Source: Ditylenchus dipsaci | Taxonomy: Eukaryota > Nematoda > Chromadorea > Rhabditida > Anguinidae | Direction: 5' to 3' | Assembly: GCA_004194705.1 (NCBI GenBank) | Contig: SADC01001335.1 | Location: 124,001 to 188,000, forward strand | Length of the DNA stretch: 64,000 nucleotides | In this document: piece after piece, positions 22,563-35,086 of the stretch | Layout: each line of letters begins with the position of its first letter | Position numbering within the stretch: the stretch's first letter is position 1 | The notes under the pieces: model-generated | Seen by the model: the letters and a program-made list of their open reading frames with translations, nothing else | The model's database searches: none | Told to the model about the DNA's origin: nothing | Program-made: the position numbers and the translations under genes

Positions 22563-22955
22563 TTGTTCTGGATGAAAAGTGCCTTGTTTTTTTCTTTAAG
22601 TCACAGCAGCAAGTATACTTGCCATTTTTTTAAAGTGATGACACCGTCAAGTAGCCCTGCTCTTCTGGTTTCTAACGGCGTATTGTTTGTTGCAACATCT
22701 TTGCACAAACTAGCAGAGACGCCTCGAAATATGAGGCAATTCGTAAAAATGATTTGATTCAAACTTTTACCTTTTTGCGCTGAATTTTAAAAAGATGTTG
22801 CAACAAACAAGACGACGTTAGAAACTAGATGAGGAGGGCTACGTGATGGCGTTGTCACTTTGAAAAAATTGCTACTATACTTGCTGCTGTGACTAAAAGA
22901 AAAAAACAAGGCACTTTTCAGCTAAAAACAAGGCACTTTTCATCCAGAACAAGGC
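22563..22955. mobile_element. foldback element (GCCTTGTTCTGGATGAAAAG)
   Basis: GCCTTGTTCTGGATGAAAAG at 22562 is mirrored near 22950; inner arms CACAGCAGCAAGTATACTTG and GTTTGTTGCAACATCTTT are also mirrored. The short open frame in the left arm is repeat sequence. Confidence 0.6.
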
Positions 22956-22984
22956 ACATTTAATTCTCGTCCTTAAAATATTTC

Positions 22985-23500
22985 GGCGTAGGGGCGTTAG
23001 GCCCCTTTTTCCATTTGTGGAAAAAAAGGCCAAACGACTTACGTAAGTCGTTTGGCCCCTTTTTTCCACTTTTTTAAATACGCGCCTTTTTTAGTTTTAT
23101 TGTTTTTTGCAGTTTGTTGTTTTTTTATTGTTATTTTCTTGAATAACGTTTGGACGACCATTTGGTTGGGTTGGTGCATAAATCATCCAATAATACGGGT
23201 GCTAGATTATAGAAAACATCTTAAATGATAAGAATTTTCACAAGAAAAAAGATTAATTTGAAAATCTTTGCTGAGGAATTTAGCGGCCAGAGGGAATTCA
23301 CCGTAGGGAAATTTACCAGAAGGAGTATACACCGCGGGAAAATTTACCTGGAGCCAAGATTATGAAAAGCACAAAAACAATAAAAATAAATAAAAGGCGC
23401 TAATTCAAAAAGTGGAAAAAAGGGGCCAAACGACTTACGTAAGTCGTTTGGCCCTTTTTTTCCACAAATGGAAAAAAGGGGCCTAAAGGCTACGACCCAA
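22985..23500. mobile_element. foldback element with two 28-bp perfect palindromes
   Basis: GTAGGGGCGTTAGGCCCC / mirror at the ends. In each arm sits a perfect palindrome centred on CGACTTACGTAAGTCG (about 23030-23057 and 23421-23448). Confidence 0.6.
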
Positions 23501-24700
23501 ATATTTCGGTAGCGTCAAAATTTTTGTGTTTTTATTTGAACTATGATTGCCGACGGCAATTCGCCGTAGATGCGAATTGCAAATTATTAAATCGAAATTT
23601 AAAAAGTTACTGAGCGACATGATTGGCACTCTAGTGGACTTCTTTTTTCTGGTCTTTCGGCTTCTTTCGCCGTATCCAAATCGCTGTTCATGGCATAGTT
23701 CTTATTTAACTAATTGAAACTACGAAAAAACTTCCATATTGCCTGAAATAGAAACATATGAAAATATTGCATGTTTAAATGTTTGAAAAGATGTTCAACC
23801 ACTGGTTGTGGGAATTTTCCACCTTTAATTTCTCAAAAAGTACAGCAGCAGTAACAACTTTCATTGATAATAACAATAAAAAAGGACAAAAAATAAGGAA
23901 GGTGTATCTTTATCCGACCCATTGCAAGGTGATGCAAGAAATTTTAAAGGGTTATACCAGAGCGTTACACGGAGAAAAGGTTGGAATAGCAGTTTTCGAT
24001 TCTCGACAAATCCTCACATGCGTTCTCATCTAGATTTTCTATTTTCTGTCTAGTTCAGATATGGATTAGATTTGATGCAAAACGAGCGAAAAACGACATG
24101 GCCCAAAAAATTTAACTATTTAAGGCGGAGATCACGCACGTGCATGTGCCCAATAAATATGGACGGTCTTCTTTCTAGAACATAAACTAACATAATCTAG
24201 TACCAAAAACACGGCGACCGTCCATGCCCGTCCACCTTTTTTAATCAACCGGCCGCCACCATTCTAAAAATTGTCATTTTTCGAAAAAACATTTTTTTCG
24301 GACGGTGGCGGCCGGTCCACCACCAGTATAACGGACAAAGACGGTCAATCTGTTTTTCGCATTAGAACAAGGCAGTTCATGTTCTAAAAAGTAGACCATC
24401 CAGACTTGATGGGCAATTGTTGGACCGTCAGGACGGGACGGAGACGAGACGGGCCCGGAGGACGGGCGCAATTAAAAAATTAGTCAAAAAAGTACGCATG
24501 CTTGTAGTGATATTAAAACCATTCGGGCTATAAATGCATCACCCCTTTCGAGAAATTTTGAGAGGAGGTCAAATTAAATTTTTTTCCAGACTGCTCGAAT
24601 GAAATACGACAGAGACAGCTTCATAAATATTTGCAGTACGATAATAAAATAGACTTCAGGTTCACAGTTAAAAAGTCTATGCACTAAAAGAATTAAACAG
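23500..24700. other. no gene seen; includes the GC-rich repeat copy 2
   Basis: 23779-24033 is an open frame without family motifs and with a codon pattern like the surrounding AT-rich DNA. 24150-24480 is an inverted pair based on GTCCGT / ACGGAC words and GCCCGGAGGACGGGCGC, related to 11220-11400. Confidence 0.4.
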
Positions 24701-24704
24701 GCTC

Positions 24705-24934
24705 TAATGGATAATCCGGTGCAAATCTTGCCTTGGTCCCCCTGCTAATTTTTTCATGAAAAGTTGCTTGGTCCTCCCTGTTTTTTTTAATATGATCATG
24801 GCGCTTTAGGTGATCACGCTTACCATAATCGTCTTAATCACCATATCAATTTTAAAAGAACAAGGGGGCCAAGGCGAAATGTGGAAAAAATCAACAGGGG
24901 GACCAAGGCAAAATTTGCACCGGATTATCCATTA
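24705..24934. mobile_element. MITE TAATGGATAATCCGGTGC
   Basis: 230-bp inverted repeat with ends TAATGGATAATCCGGTGCAA / mirror and inner CTTGCCTTGGTCCCCCTG / mirror. The CTTGGTCCCCCTG word recurs in several unrelated palindromes (15190, 31280, 51060, 53130). Confidence 0.6.
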
Positions 24935-25108
24935 GCGCCAATAAACATTCAGCAACTGCATACCTTAGCTAAAACCTGATTAAAAAAATTTGAATTAGAA
25001 CGAAGAAAGAATTTCTTGATTGGGTATCCCGAAAACAAATTTATCACGGCCATTGCAACTGATAACACAAATAACAATAACAGCACACATAGATGTATAT
25101 TTGACTGT

Positions 25109-26040
25109 TCAATCAATCAACTTCTTGGCCTTGAAATATCGACGCAGGTAGAGCACCTGCCAGGTGGCCAGTCCCAGAAGGCAGAGCATGGAGAAAATAC
25201 TGAGGTATAGAACACGAGCATTGGTCGACTCTGAAGACGGAAAAATAGACTTTAAATAGCACAGAATATCCGAAACAGACAAATAACCAACCATTAGTAT
25301 TACGCATCTCTTCTTCTCGTTGACGCATGTAGGAAAAGTCCTGGACAATGGAATCAGAAAGATCCTCCAGCCGGCGCAGCTCCACTTCCAACGGCTTAAG
25401 TTTCTCTGCTTTAGCCAAATCTTCATAGTTTTTGGCCTGTAATTTTAGTAAATATGAAATAAAGCTTACGACAGTCTTACAAAACAAAAAACCAACTTCC
25501 ACACCATGCTTCATAACCACAGAGACTTCACGGTTGATTTTTGGCTGATCTACAAACCTTCTGATCACTAACCTAGAAATCTTTGGAAAACCCAGAAAGA
25601 AAATTTACGTTCAGGGGCATGAGCTGTGATACACATCTCAAATATGTCGTACTCATCCGCTGTGAAGGCAAATTTCCTCTAGTTTCTGCAAAGTTTTCTC
25701 TTTTATAGAGAGTGTGGCCACGCGTATCTGTCACCTAAAATTATTATATGGGCACACTCAGACACGATCGCATCGTGCTAAAAAGTCGACAAAAACTTAC
25801 ATGAACACTAGCACTATGTCCAATGGCATCCGAAAATTCGTACTCGCCAGTAAAAACCTACAATAAAAACTACTAGAATGTTGTAAAAGATAACAATATT
25901 CCTTACAACGTTCCGATGAATTTCTTCCTTTAGGCACCTCTTTTCATTAGATGGCACATAAAGCGGAGAGCTGAGGCAAAGAATACATTCGTCAATACAA
26001 TCAATATCAATGCCGACACCGAAAACCTGGAGACGCTCAT
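25109..26040 (-). CDS. TMED10: TMED10, p24-delta cargo receptor
   Basis: p24 proteins cycle between ER and Golgi as cargo receptors. Six exons: 26040-25907, 25857-25801, 25734-25609, 25549-25497, 25436-25292 and 25230-25109. Order: signal peptide ([15 protein letters not shown]...), GOLD domain with [11 protein letters not shown] and [35 protein letters not shown], the [16 protein letters not shown] helix, one membrane span, and a tail [13 protein letters not shown] with the aromatic plus dilysine coat-binding signals. It is nearly colinear with animal TMED10. Two frame breaks, each repaired by one base, occur near 25960 (between signal peptide and mature part) and near 25672 (GGAAATTTGCC for Gly-Lys-Phe-Ala). 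I read both as sequence errors. Introns are 46-74 nt, except the last two of about 60 nt. Confidence 0.92.
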
Positions 26041-26140
26041 TGAAGAAAGGCAGCAACAGGAAAATTCTAAAATTAGCAAAATTGAATGAAAATTGGAAAA
26101 AAAAACAAATACAAAAGAATCTTTTGTAAAAATTTTAGGT

Positions 26141-26356
26141 CTATATGCTACTTTTTATTCCTCTATCGACTGGCTCTTTTACTTTTTGCTTTTTATACGA
26201 AAAATTTCGACCTCCGACCTTGAATCCCGGTACTGACGGAAACGGGATCCCGGTTTGTCGATACCGGATTCAAGGTCGGAGGTCGAGATTTTTCGTATAA
26301 AAAGCAAAAAGTAAAAGAGCCAGTCGATAGAGGAATAAAAAGTAGCATACAGACCT
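26141..26356. repeat. long palindrome upstream of TMED10
   Basis: Arms of about 85 bp, with GTCTATATGCTACTTTTTAT at the left and its mirror at the right, pair almost perfectly around GGGATCCCGG. It lies about 100 bp upstream of the TMED10 start codon, so it may overlap the promoter. Confidence 0.65.
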
Positions 26357-26665
26357 AAAATTTTTAGTCAGCACTTTTACTTGAAAAGTGGGTCAAAAAT
26401 GCGTTTTATGCAAAATCCCGGTAATCCCGGTTTCTGTCTCTACAAAAGATAGACAACGAAGTATTATTGAAAACGTCCGAAAAAACAGTTGGCCAGTCAC
26501 TTAGTAAAACACGTTAGAGTTTTGAGGTTTCGTTGTGAGACACTATAAAATCAAACAGCAATTTTTCATCATCAAGTTTGAGATGTATTTTTGCTTTATC
26601 TATGTTTTACGTAAAAAGTGCAGTGAAGAGCGTAAATTTTTATCTTCAAGCTACGCCTTTGCAAC

Positions 26666-28228
26666 GGTTATGAGAAAAATCGGGTCGCAAAAATCGGGTC
26701 GGAAAAAATCGGGTCGGAAAAAATCGGGTCAGAAAAAATCGGGTCGGAAAAAATCGGGTCGGAAAAAATCGGGTCGGAAAAATCGGGTCAGAAAAAATCG
26801 GGTCGGAAAAAATCGGGTCGCTCACCACTCAATCTCAGGTTCAGTAGGGCAAACCACCTGGTACCTTTTTCTAAATGGATATCCACATCCAGAATCCGAA
26901 ATTTTGGATTTGGCTAAAAGTAGCTAAAATCATTGTACCCTGTACAGAACCATTTTACCTACCGTTTTACCTACCAGTTTACCTACCGAAACCCGAAAAC
27001 CTGGGGTAGGTACCACTTGGTCAGGTGGATATCCACCTGGAGGACCTGAAAAAATATTTTTTGATATTTTGAAAAACAAAGCATGCTATCAAATGTGAAA
27101 TCGTGACGTGAATAAGGTTTGATAAGACCAAAATCCCAATTTCACCTACCCAGACCCCAAACCGAAATGGGCACCTTCTGGTCAGGTGGATCAGCTGGAT
27201 CGCCTGTAAAGTAAAAAATTTCAAATTTCAAAAACAAACCATGCTATCATATGTGGAATCGTGTAGGAAGTTGGGTTAAATGAAACCAAAACTCCGATTT
27301 CACGCACCGAAATCCCAATATTCCGGATAGGTACTACCTGGCCAGCTGGACCACCAAAACCAAGTTGTCGACCACTTGGACCAGTCGACCACTTATTTTC
27401 TAAGTTATCGCTAACAATTGATTTTGATAAATCAATCGTTAGCGATAACTTAGAAAATACCCGACAAAACGGCGTTTTACCACCGTCAAACCATCTTCAG
27501 CATGCCTGAATCAGTTCAGAAAATCGGTTTTGGAACCCGAAAAAATGAAAATTTTTTTTTGCTCCAAGTGGTCGACAACTTGGTTTTGTTGTACCCAGGT
27601 ATTCGTACCCAGGTAGTGTAGTGGTTGGTACCGGGTAGTAATATTTTCATCTTGTACAGAACTTTACAGAACAATTGTATAGAACAAATTTAAAATGTTT
27701 TTCTATGATCTAACTTCATTTCTACTGCATAATCCATGAACCAACCAAACCAAGTGGTCGTCCACTTGGATCAAATCTAAAACCTGTTTTCTGGACTAAT
27801 TCAGGCATGCTGAAGATGGTTTGATAATATTAAAATAAGGTTTTGTATGGTATTTTCAAAGCATTGGGATATAATTGATTTTGCGAAAACTGGATTTTAC
27901 CAAAACTCAAAAAATACCCTACAAAACGGCATTTTACCACCATTCAGGGTAAATCTGAACCATTCGGGGTGGAGTTGAACACTGAGGGAAAGAAATTATT
28001 GAAGGTTGATCTGAACAACTGAGAGTGGGTCTGGACCACTGAAGTTGAATCAGATAGGATCAAAGCCCCCAGGGCCTGGGGCCCCAGGTACAAAAACTAT
28101 AGTGACCCGATTTTTTCCGACCGATTTTTTCTGACCCGATTTTTTCTGACCCGATTTTTTCCGACCCGATTTTTTCCGACCCGATTTTTTCCGACCCGAT
28201 TTTTGCGACCCGATTTTTTCTGATAACC
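26666..28228. mobile_element. foldback with TCGGGTCGGAAAAAA arrays
   Basis: Ends GGTTATGAGAAAAATCGGGT / mirror with duplication TTTGCAAC (26658-26665 and 28229-28236). Arrays of AATCGGGTCGGAAA: about 9 units left, 7 right. The KKSGRKKSG open frames are array translations. The interior has CCACCTGG/CCAAGTGG-rich repeats and a perfect 30-bp-arm palindrome at 27399-27460. Confidence 0.75.
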
Positions 28229-28355
28229 TTTGCAACGCCCTGCATTTGAATTCGTCGAGATCTTTTGAAAAAGTTCGATCTTGTGATTTTAAAAGCTCAG
28301 CATTGATTTTCACAATTTTTCGGGCCTAATAGGATCATCGTAAAACCTCTATTAA

Positions 28356-28665
28356 AGGGGCATGCTCGCCGCCGATGGAAATATTTTGAAAGGCGGGTAC
28401 CAGGTCAATTCCAACGAGAATTATTTTAAAATAAATTTTAGTCGGGTACCCTGCGGGGAATAAGTAATCAAAAAGACTTCCCTTGTTTAATAGCATCGGT
28501 GGTCTAGTGGGATAGCGGCGGCGGACAGCGAAAGTTGGTAGTCGGTTCGATCCCACTGGGTATAATTTTTCCTCGACTTTCCAAAATTTCGTCAAATTAA
28601 TTCTCGTTTGAATTTCGCTGGTACCCGCCTTTCAAAATATTCTCATCGGCGACGAGCATGCCCCT
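28356..28665. mobile_element. TTAA-flanked MITE carrying a tRNA-like module, intact copy
   Basis: TTAA 28352-28355 and 28666-28669; ends AGGGGCATGCTCGCCGCC / mirror with GGCGGGTACCAG pairs. The loop holds GCATCGGTGGTCTAGTGG... with A-box TGGTCTAGTGG (28500-28510), B-box GGTTCGATCCC (28544-28554) and a short T-run after it. It resembles a decayed tRNA-Glu/Gly; I do not call it a working tRNA. Confidence 0.75.
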
Positions 28666-29238
28666 TTAATCCGGCCCCTCGACTTTGAGCACTTATATCT
28701 CAGCTTAGACTTTCCCGTGACGGGCTTCACTGATTCTTTCCTATTTATATTTTCAGTTTGCACACAAAATCTCGAGATCGACCTAAAATTTTCAGAGGGT
28801 TGAAAATAATGCGGCCGGCCTAACTAATATAGGTTATCGATATGTCTGATGGGTCACGGAGTGGACGTGCCTTTTCCGTGTTAGAGGAAATTTGTTTGGT
28901 TTTGTATAAGGTCTCCTGCCAAATATGTCAAAACCTGGATCGTCCTTATAGCTATTGCATTCATAACTTTAGTTAATGATGATCATCTTCATATCATTTA
29001 AGAAACTCTTCTTTGTTAAACTTCAGTAAACACTCGGTATATGTTACCTTGATATTAAGGCTGCAAAAATCTGACGGATTTTGGTCATAAGATATACAAA
29101 ATCAAAAAATCACACCTCGATACAGCAGAATTATTAATATAACGGCACCCTGATGACGGTCCGAAGGTGCCTTTGTATTGAGGGTTAAATTTTAATTATC
29201 TATGACCAAGATTGGCTTTTATTTGATACATAATTCAG

Positions 29239-29559
29239 GTGCAGAAGAATCTTTTCACACTGGTGCTGCATGAACCGCCTATCAGACCAGCGTGTTAAAA
29301 GGATAGCTGCTTTGGTGCTAGGTACTTTTGCCGGTGCTTTTATGGTAAAAATGATCACACTTAAGTAATGAATCTTGTTTTGTATCAGATTGATTGCCAA
29401 TATCGTCCACTGGAATCGTTAGAAAATAAGTTGGAAATGGGAAAAATTGAACTATCGCAAAAGTATCAGAGGATTCGCGAAGAAAGAAGGATTCGTCAGA
29501 TGGAATGGCAAGAAGGAATATTTGAGCCTCAGAGCAAGAAAGAACCTCATATTACGTAA
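29239..29559 (+). CDS. small single-helix membrane protein, unidentified (ATG at 29270)
   Basis: Two exons, 29239-29344 and 29389-29559, with a 44-nt intron (GTAAAA...TATCAG). The 81-residue product has a basic N-terminus, a hydrophobic segment IAALVLGTFAGAFM near residues 12-25, then a charged helix (ENKLEMGKIELSQKYQRIRE) and a tail ending KEPHIT. An acceptor (TAATTCAG) lies 31 nt before the ATG and no upstream exon is visible, so this may be a trans-splice site for a spliced leader. AATAAA follows at about 29620. Size and shape resemble mitochondrial respiratory-chain assembly factors such as COX16, but I see no decisive motif and leave it unnamed. Confidence 0.6.
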
Positions 29560-29616
29560 AATGTGTAAATTCTTCATTGTGTCACCTAGGCTAGTCGTTT
29601 GTATCACATTCTCGAG

Positions 29617-29626
29617 TTCAATAAAT
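29617..29626 (+). promoter_or_regulatory. poly(A) signal of the small gene
   Basis: AATAAA in TTCAATAAATATC, about 60 nt after the stop of the small membrane protein gene. Confidence 0.6.
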
Positions 29627-29740
29627 ATCATGTTCTGATACAAATAATATTCTTATCGTTAAGCAGGTAAATGGGTCATGTGGTAATCCGGATAGAATAA
29701 AATGGTTGGAGAGTAATCAGCTTGCGTTTAAATTTTCACA

Positions 29741-29800
29741 TACAGTCGTGTCTCGGATAAGCGACACCCAAGAGACCGAGCTGAAGGTGATTTTAATCTG
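29741..29800. mobile_element. lone pogo-like end (CGGATAAGCGACACC word)
   Basis: TA then CAGTCGTGTCTCGGATAAGC and GACACCCAAGAGACC. No mirrored end found nearby. Confidence 0.4.
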
Positions 29801-30054
29801 AAATATCATTACTCAAGGGTTATCCTTGTCGAAAATTAAAGGGCATTTTCTGTAAAAATGAACCACTTCATATAAAATTTCGTTCCCTCAATTTTTTTCG
29901 AAATTTGGCGCTACTATAGAATACCCCTCCCTCGAAACCTGACCTTATAAAAATAGCTGTAACTACCCTTTCAAACAACAGGTTTAGGCTTAGCCCTTAG
30001 GCTTGGGGTAGGCCAGCGTACGGAAGTTGTGACTAATGAAGAGTTTGCGCATTT

Positions 30055-30410
30055 TCCGGGTCTGGGACATATAACACGCCCCGATACAAAATTTTCGAAC
30101 ATCGAGGCGGAGCCTTTTTGCCAGGGCATTTTGGCTGCGCCATTTTGTCCCAGGCACTTTGGCTGTGGAATTTAGCCCCGAAACGGGCAATATATGCCAT
30201 TTACCCCTCAGTTGGCATTTTTTAAGGCACTTTTAAACATTTTAGGGCAAAATCCCACAGCAAAAGTGCCCCGGGCAAAGTGGCACAGCCAAAACGCCCA
30301 GGACAAAATGCCACAGCTAAAATGCCCTGGGCAAATTTGCCATTTACCTCCAATTGGCCTCGATGGTAAAAAATTTTGTTTTGAGGCGTGTTATATATTT
30401 GGGTAGTCTT
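30055..30410. mobile_element. foldback with GGGCATTTTGGCTG words
   Basis: ATATAACACGCC and AAAATTTT..ACATCGAGG are mirrored at 30360-30400. The interior is a set of TTTTGGCTGCGCCATTTTG-like words in both senses (30110-30340). Confidence 0.5.
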
Positions 30411-30417
30411 TACTTAA

Positions 30418-31094
30418 AGGGGGAGTGTATCTTTTGTCCGTATCTGGTCCCGCTCGGAAATTGTTTAAATTCAAATAAATCCACTTTCTGAGCTTTCTGG
30501 TTCGAATCTCTCTGAGTGTAAACTTAATTTTGCTCGCAATTTTTCAGCGGTTGAGCTGAATTCATGCTAGAATATATCGACAGGGTTTCTTTTTTAGTCA
30601 ACAACTGTCTTAAATTTGCGAAATCAGCGAGAAACCATTTCTTTCGGTTTATGTCTATTTTATCTATTGGTCTATTTTATTACTTTTTAAAGAGTGATAG
30701 TCATCTTCTAAAGTCGTAAATAAGCAAGGTAGCTGTCGTAAATACGCACATGAAAAAATTCCTCATCAAATAGAAATAGACAATACGTCAAATATTACTT
30801 CAGGAACTAAGTAGCTTGAATAGCTTGATGTACAAAAGTTACCGACTTTTGGACGACAGTCACATTTTTATTTCTGGTTTTAACTGTATCTCAGCTATTA
30901 TGCTAGTAGAATCATGCCTGATAATCTAGCTCGGTTCGCAAAACCCCGAAATTATTTCTGTAAATGCCAAATAAGATATGAAAAATAAAGTTCACAACCA
31001 CAGGGATTCGAACCAGCAAGCTCAGAAAGTGGTTTAATTTGAATTTAAACAATTTCGTGCGGGACCAGATACGGACAAGAGATACACTGCGCCT
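30418..31094. mobile_element. TTAA-flanked foldback with B-boxes in both arms
   Basis: TTAA 30414-30417 and 31095-31098; ends AGGGGGAGTGTATCT / mirror with GACCAGATACGGAC pairs. B-box-like GGTTCGAATCT at 30499-30509 and, inverted, GGTTCGAATCC at 31014-31024. Confidence 0.65.
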
Positions 31095-31134
31095 TTAAGT
31101 TTTAGAAGGCATAAGTTTTGGGGGAGGTGTTTTA

Positions 31135-31390
31135 TACAGGGTGTCCCAAGAAATTTGATACACTTTAAAGAGCCATAACTTATTTCATACGAAGTTTTTT
31201 GAAATTCTGTAAATGCAGATCGACTCAGTGTTTTATGACAATTTTTTTGGTATATAATGTCAGAAACACGATTTTTGCTTGGTCCCCTGTGGTTTGGGCT
31301 CTGATCTGTAGATGGCCTCTGGATAGGTGAGACCTAAACGACATGGGGACCAAGCAAAAATCGTGTTTTTGATATTATATACCAAAAAAT
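31135..31390. repeat. mariner-like end fragment and palindrome
   Basis: 31137: CAGGGTGTCCCAAGAAATTT, like the end of irritans-type mariners. 31245-31390: near-perfect palindrome with arms around AACACGATTTTTGCTTGGTC. Confidence 0.5.
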
Positions 31391-31714
31391 TGTCATAACT
31401 TTCGCATATAATTGTTATTATTGGGTGTGTAATTATTAAATACATTCTAAGTACTAGATTTAACTAGTTACAAGATGAAATATTTTCACCTAATTTTCTC
31501 GGTGGGATGTTCCACTTTAGGTTCAATAACGAGCTCGGTAAGAGCTACCCCTTAACATACAGGACTTTTAACTAGGCACGGCGCGCTCGTGCTTTCACCG
31601 TGAAAGTTCAGAATGCCAACACAATAAAATTATTAAGTAATTATATAGAGTATCCTTTACAAGCAATTTTCAACAATTTCAGAGTCAGCAAAACAAAATT
31701 TAAACGGGATTTTC

Positions 31715-33214
<1,500 letters not shown>

Positions 33215-33281
33215 CTGGACACAAAACAAATTTAAAAGAAAGAGTGCAAAAAATACAACTCATCAGGCATATTCAAGCTTT

Positions 33282-34842
33282 TCACTTCAGCAGCTGCATT
33301 TCATCCTCACCCCAGTTCATAACTGGGGAACCGATTTTCTCCTGCACTTCAATGCCTTCAACACTCTCCGCTATAGCAGGATTTCGGCTCGCCACTTCTG
33401 AAGCACTTATGATTGATTTCATATTTTGATTGTCACCACCCGAAGACTTGGATGAGCGCAGCGTGATATTGTTTTTAGAAATTGAAGACGGGGCCGACAT
33501 CAGCGAATGCTCTCGACGCAGTCCAAACTTCCCTTCCGGTAAGCGATAACCCTTAACACAAGGGTGATCAATTAGATTTACTGTGGCAAATGAAAATTTA
33601 CAGTTTCAACGCAGCTTTTCAGCCATTTCAAATCGACTACCTTGACATTGCCCCATTCCAAAGCTCGGCTATACTTATCGCCCGAATTTGATGCAGAAAT
33701 AAGATGTGTACAAGTGTTCTTAATGGAATGAGTTAAACATTTCATCACCACTAAAACTCAGTCTGCTAACCTTTCGCATCTGAGCAGTATACTGTCCTCC
33801 ATTAAGCTCAACAAGTCTGCCGATATTAGTACGCTCAGCTCCCGAAAACCCAGAAATGGTGATGACCTAGAATAAATTATGAAGAAGATGACCACTGAAA
33901 ATACAAGAGAATACTTACACAGCCGGTGAAAATGGGTAATTTATACTTGTCAATAAGTTCCTTAGACTTCATGTCCACGAAATTGTGAGAGTTGCAAGCC
34001 TTCCAAGCATCATCAATCCAATCGATTTTCATAACAGGCAGCTGCAGAGAACGAGCTGCCTGAACAACTATTGGTCATTGAATGACAGTGATACCCAAAA
34101 TATAAGCCATACCATATACTTTTCCGAAGCAGGGTCACAAATTTCAGCCACCTGATAGCAAAATTTATGAAGGGAAAAGAATAATTTTTAGCATACCAAA
34201 TGAGTCACCGACTGATCCAACTCGCCACTCACTCGACCACTCATGAACTTGATGACTTTTGACTTCTCTTCCTTAATTGGTGAGTATAGTTTAAAACAGT
34301 ACCCCGATAAGAAAGCTATCGATGATACCCGAATAAGTGGCTGAAAACCTGTGAAGCAAATGACTGCCTTGTTCAGAGAGAGCGAAAAAACTGGGAAGAA
34401 TCGAGGCAACGGATGAGCATTCCCCTCCAGACATTGCTTCAAAACGCAGTTCCAGAACCCTGAAAATGGCATCATTAACGCACATTAGATAACAGCCTGG
34501 AAAGCTCATTTTAAAACTCACTTGCAATTTAACTTCGACAAATGATTGAAGAAGGCATCCTGATCACTGAATCGCGGCAAGACGTAGATTACTTTAGGGT
34601 CCGCTACTTTGATTGCCAGTATTTCCTCTAAGCTAATCCAGATAGGGTCTTTTCCAGTTCTGATCAAAAACTAAAACACATAGGGTATATGATGTCCGTC
34701 AAATTGCGATTTTATAATTCATACGTTGAACAAGCCTGTCTGAGAGTTAAATCATCATCAGTAAAGCCCGAAGAAGACGAAAATTTGAGCAAACGAAAGA
34801 GATTTCTTTACCACCAATTGAGATATCTCGATTTGAAGCCAT
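33282..34842 (-). CDS. TOPBP1: TOPBP1/mus-101-like BRCT protein, only BRCT0-2 present
   Basis: TOPBP1 is a checkpoint and replication-initiation scaffold that binds phosphorylated partners through BRCT domains. Exons: 34842-34725, 34670-34522, 34459-34329, 34271-34197, 34151-34113, 34059-33919, 33866-33771, 33718-33602 and 33551-33282, with introns of 46-70 nt. Domains: BRCT0 (DPIWISLEEILAIKV...FFNHLSKLNC), BRCT1 (VICFTGFQPLIR, then SGELDQSVTHLVAE and IDWIDDAWKAC), BRCT2 (PIFTGCVITISGFSGAER, GGQYTAQMRKNTCTHLI, WLKSCVETGYRLPEG), then a polar linker ending EDEMQLLK-stop. Family members have BRCT0-8 in over 1000 residues, so this copy is an N-terminal third, or is fused downstream to PRMT1. One-base breaks occur in exon 1 (near 34785) and near 34447. 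Confidence 0.82.
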
Positions 34843-34984
34843 AAATGCTGTTTCTAGCTGACCAATTTTTTTTATAACCTAAAATGCGAACATTTAGGTA
34901 AGTGAAATTTCGATGGGTGGAGAGCGATTGCTGATAACACTATCACTGGTTACTCTAATTAAAATTAGTTTTGTAGTGAAAAAG

Positions 34985-35078
34985 GGGAGGAGTAGATTGG
35001 GCCTTTTCAGATTGGGCCTTTTCAAATTGGCCCAATTTGAAATGGGCCCAATTTGAAAAGGCCCAATCTACTCCTCCC
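34985..35078. mobile_element. 94-bp MITE, GGGAGGAGTAGATTGGGCC
   Basis: Perfect hairpin with 8-bp duplication TGAAAAAG (34977-34984 and 35079-35086). Ends match the 15671-16845 element (GGGAGGAGAAGAATGGGCC), so it is a minimal member of that family. It lies 135 bp upstream of the TOPBP1-like start codon. Confidence 0.75.
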
Positions 35079-35086
35079 TGAAAAAG

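Noticed and set aside
23779..24033. An 84-codon open frame as a small gene
   Set aside because: No recognisable domain, signal or splice context; frames of this length are common in this AT-rich sequence.
26667..26828. Open frames encoding repeated KKSGRKKSG or FPTRFFPTRF peptides
   Set aside because: They translate the TCGGGTCGGAAAAAA array of a foldback arm. The same array is mirrored 1.3 kb away, and all frames are open because the unit is short.
28493..28568. A tRNA-Glu or tRNA-Gly gene
   Set aside because: A- and B-boxes are good, but the acceptor arm does not pair and no clear anticodon stem can be drawn. The copy lies inside a TTAA MITE.
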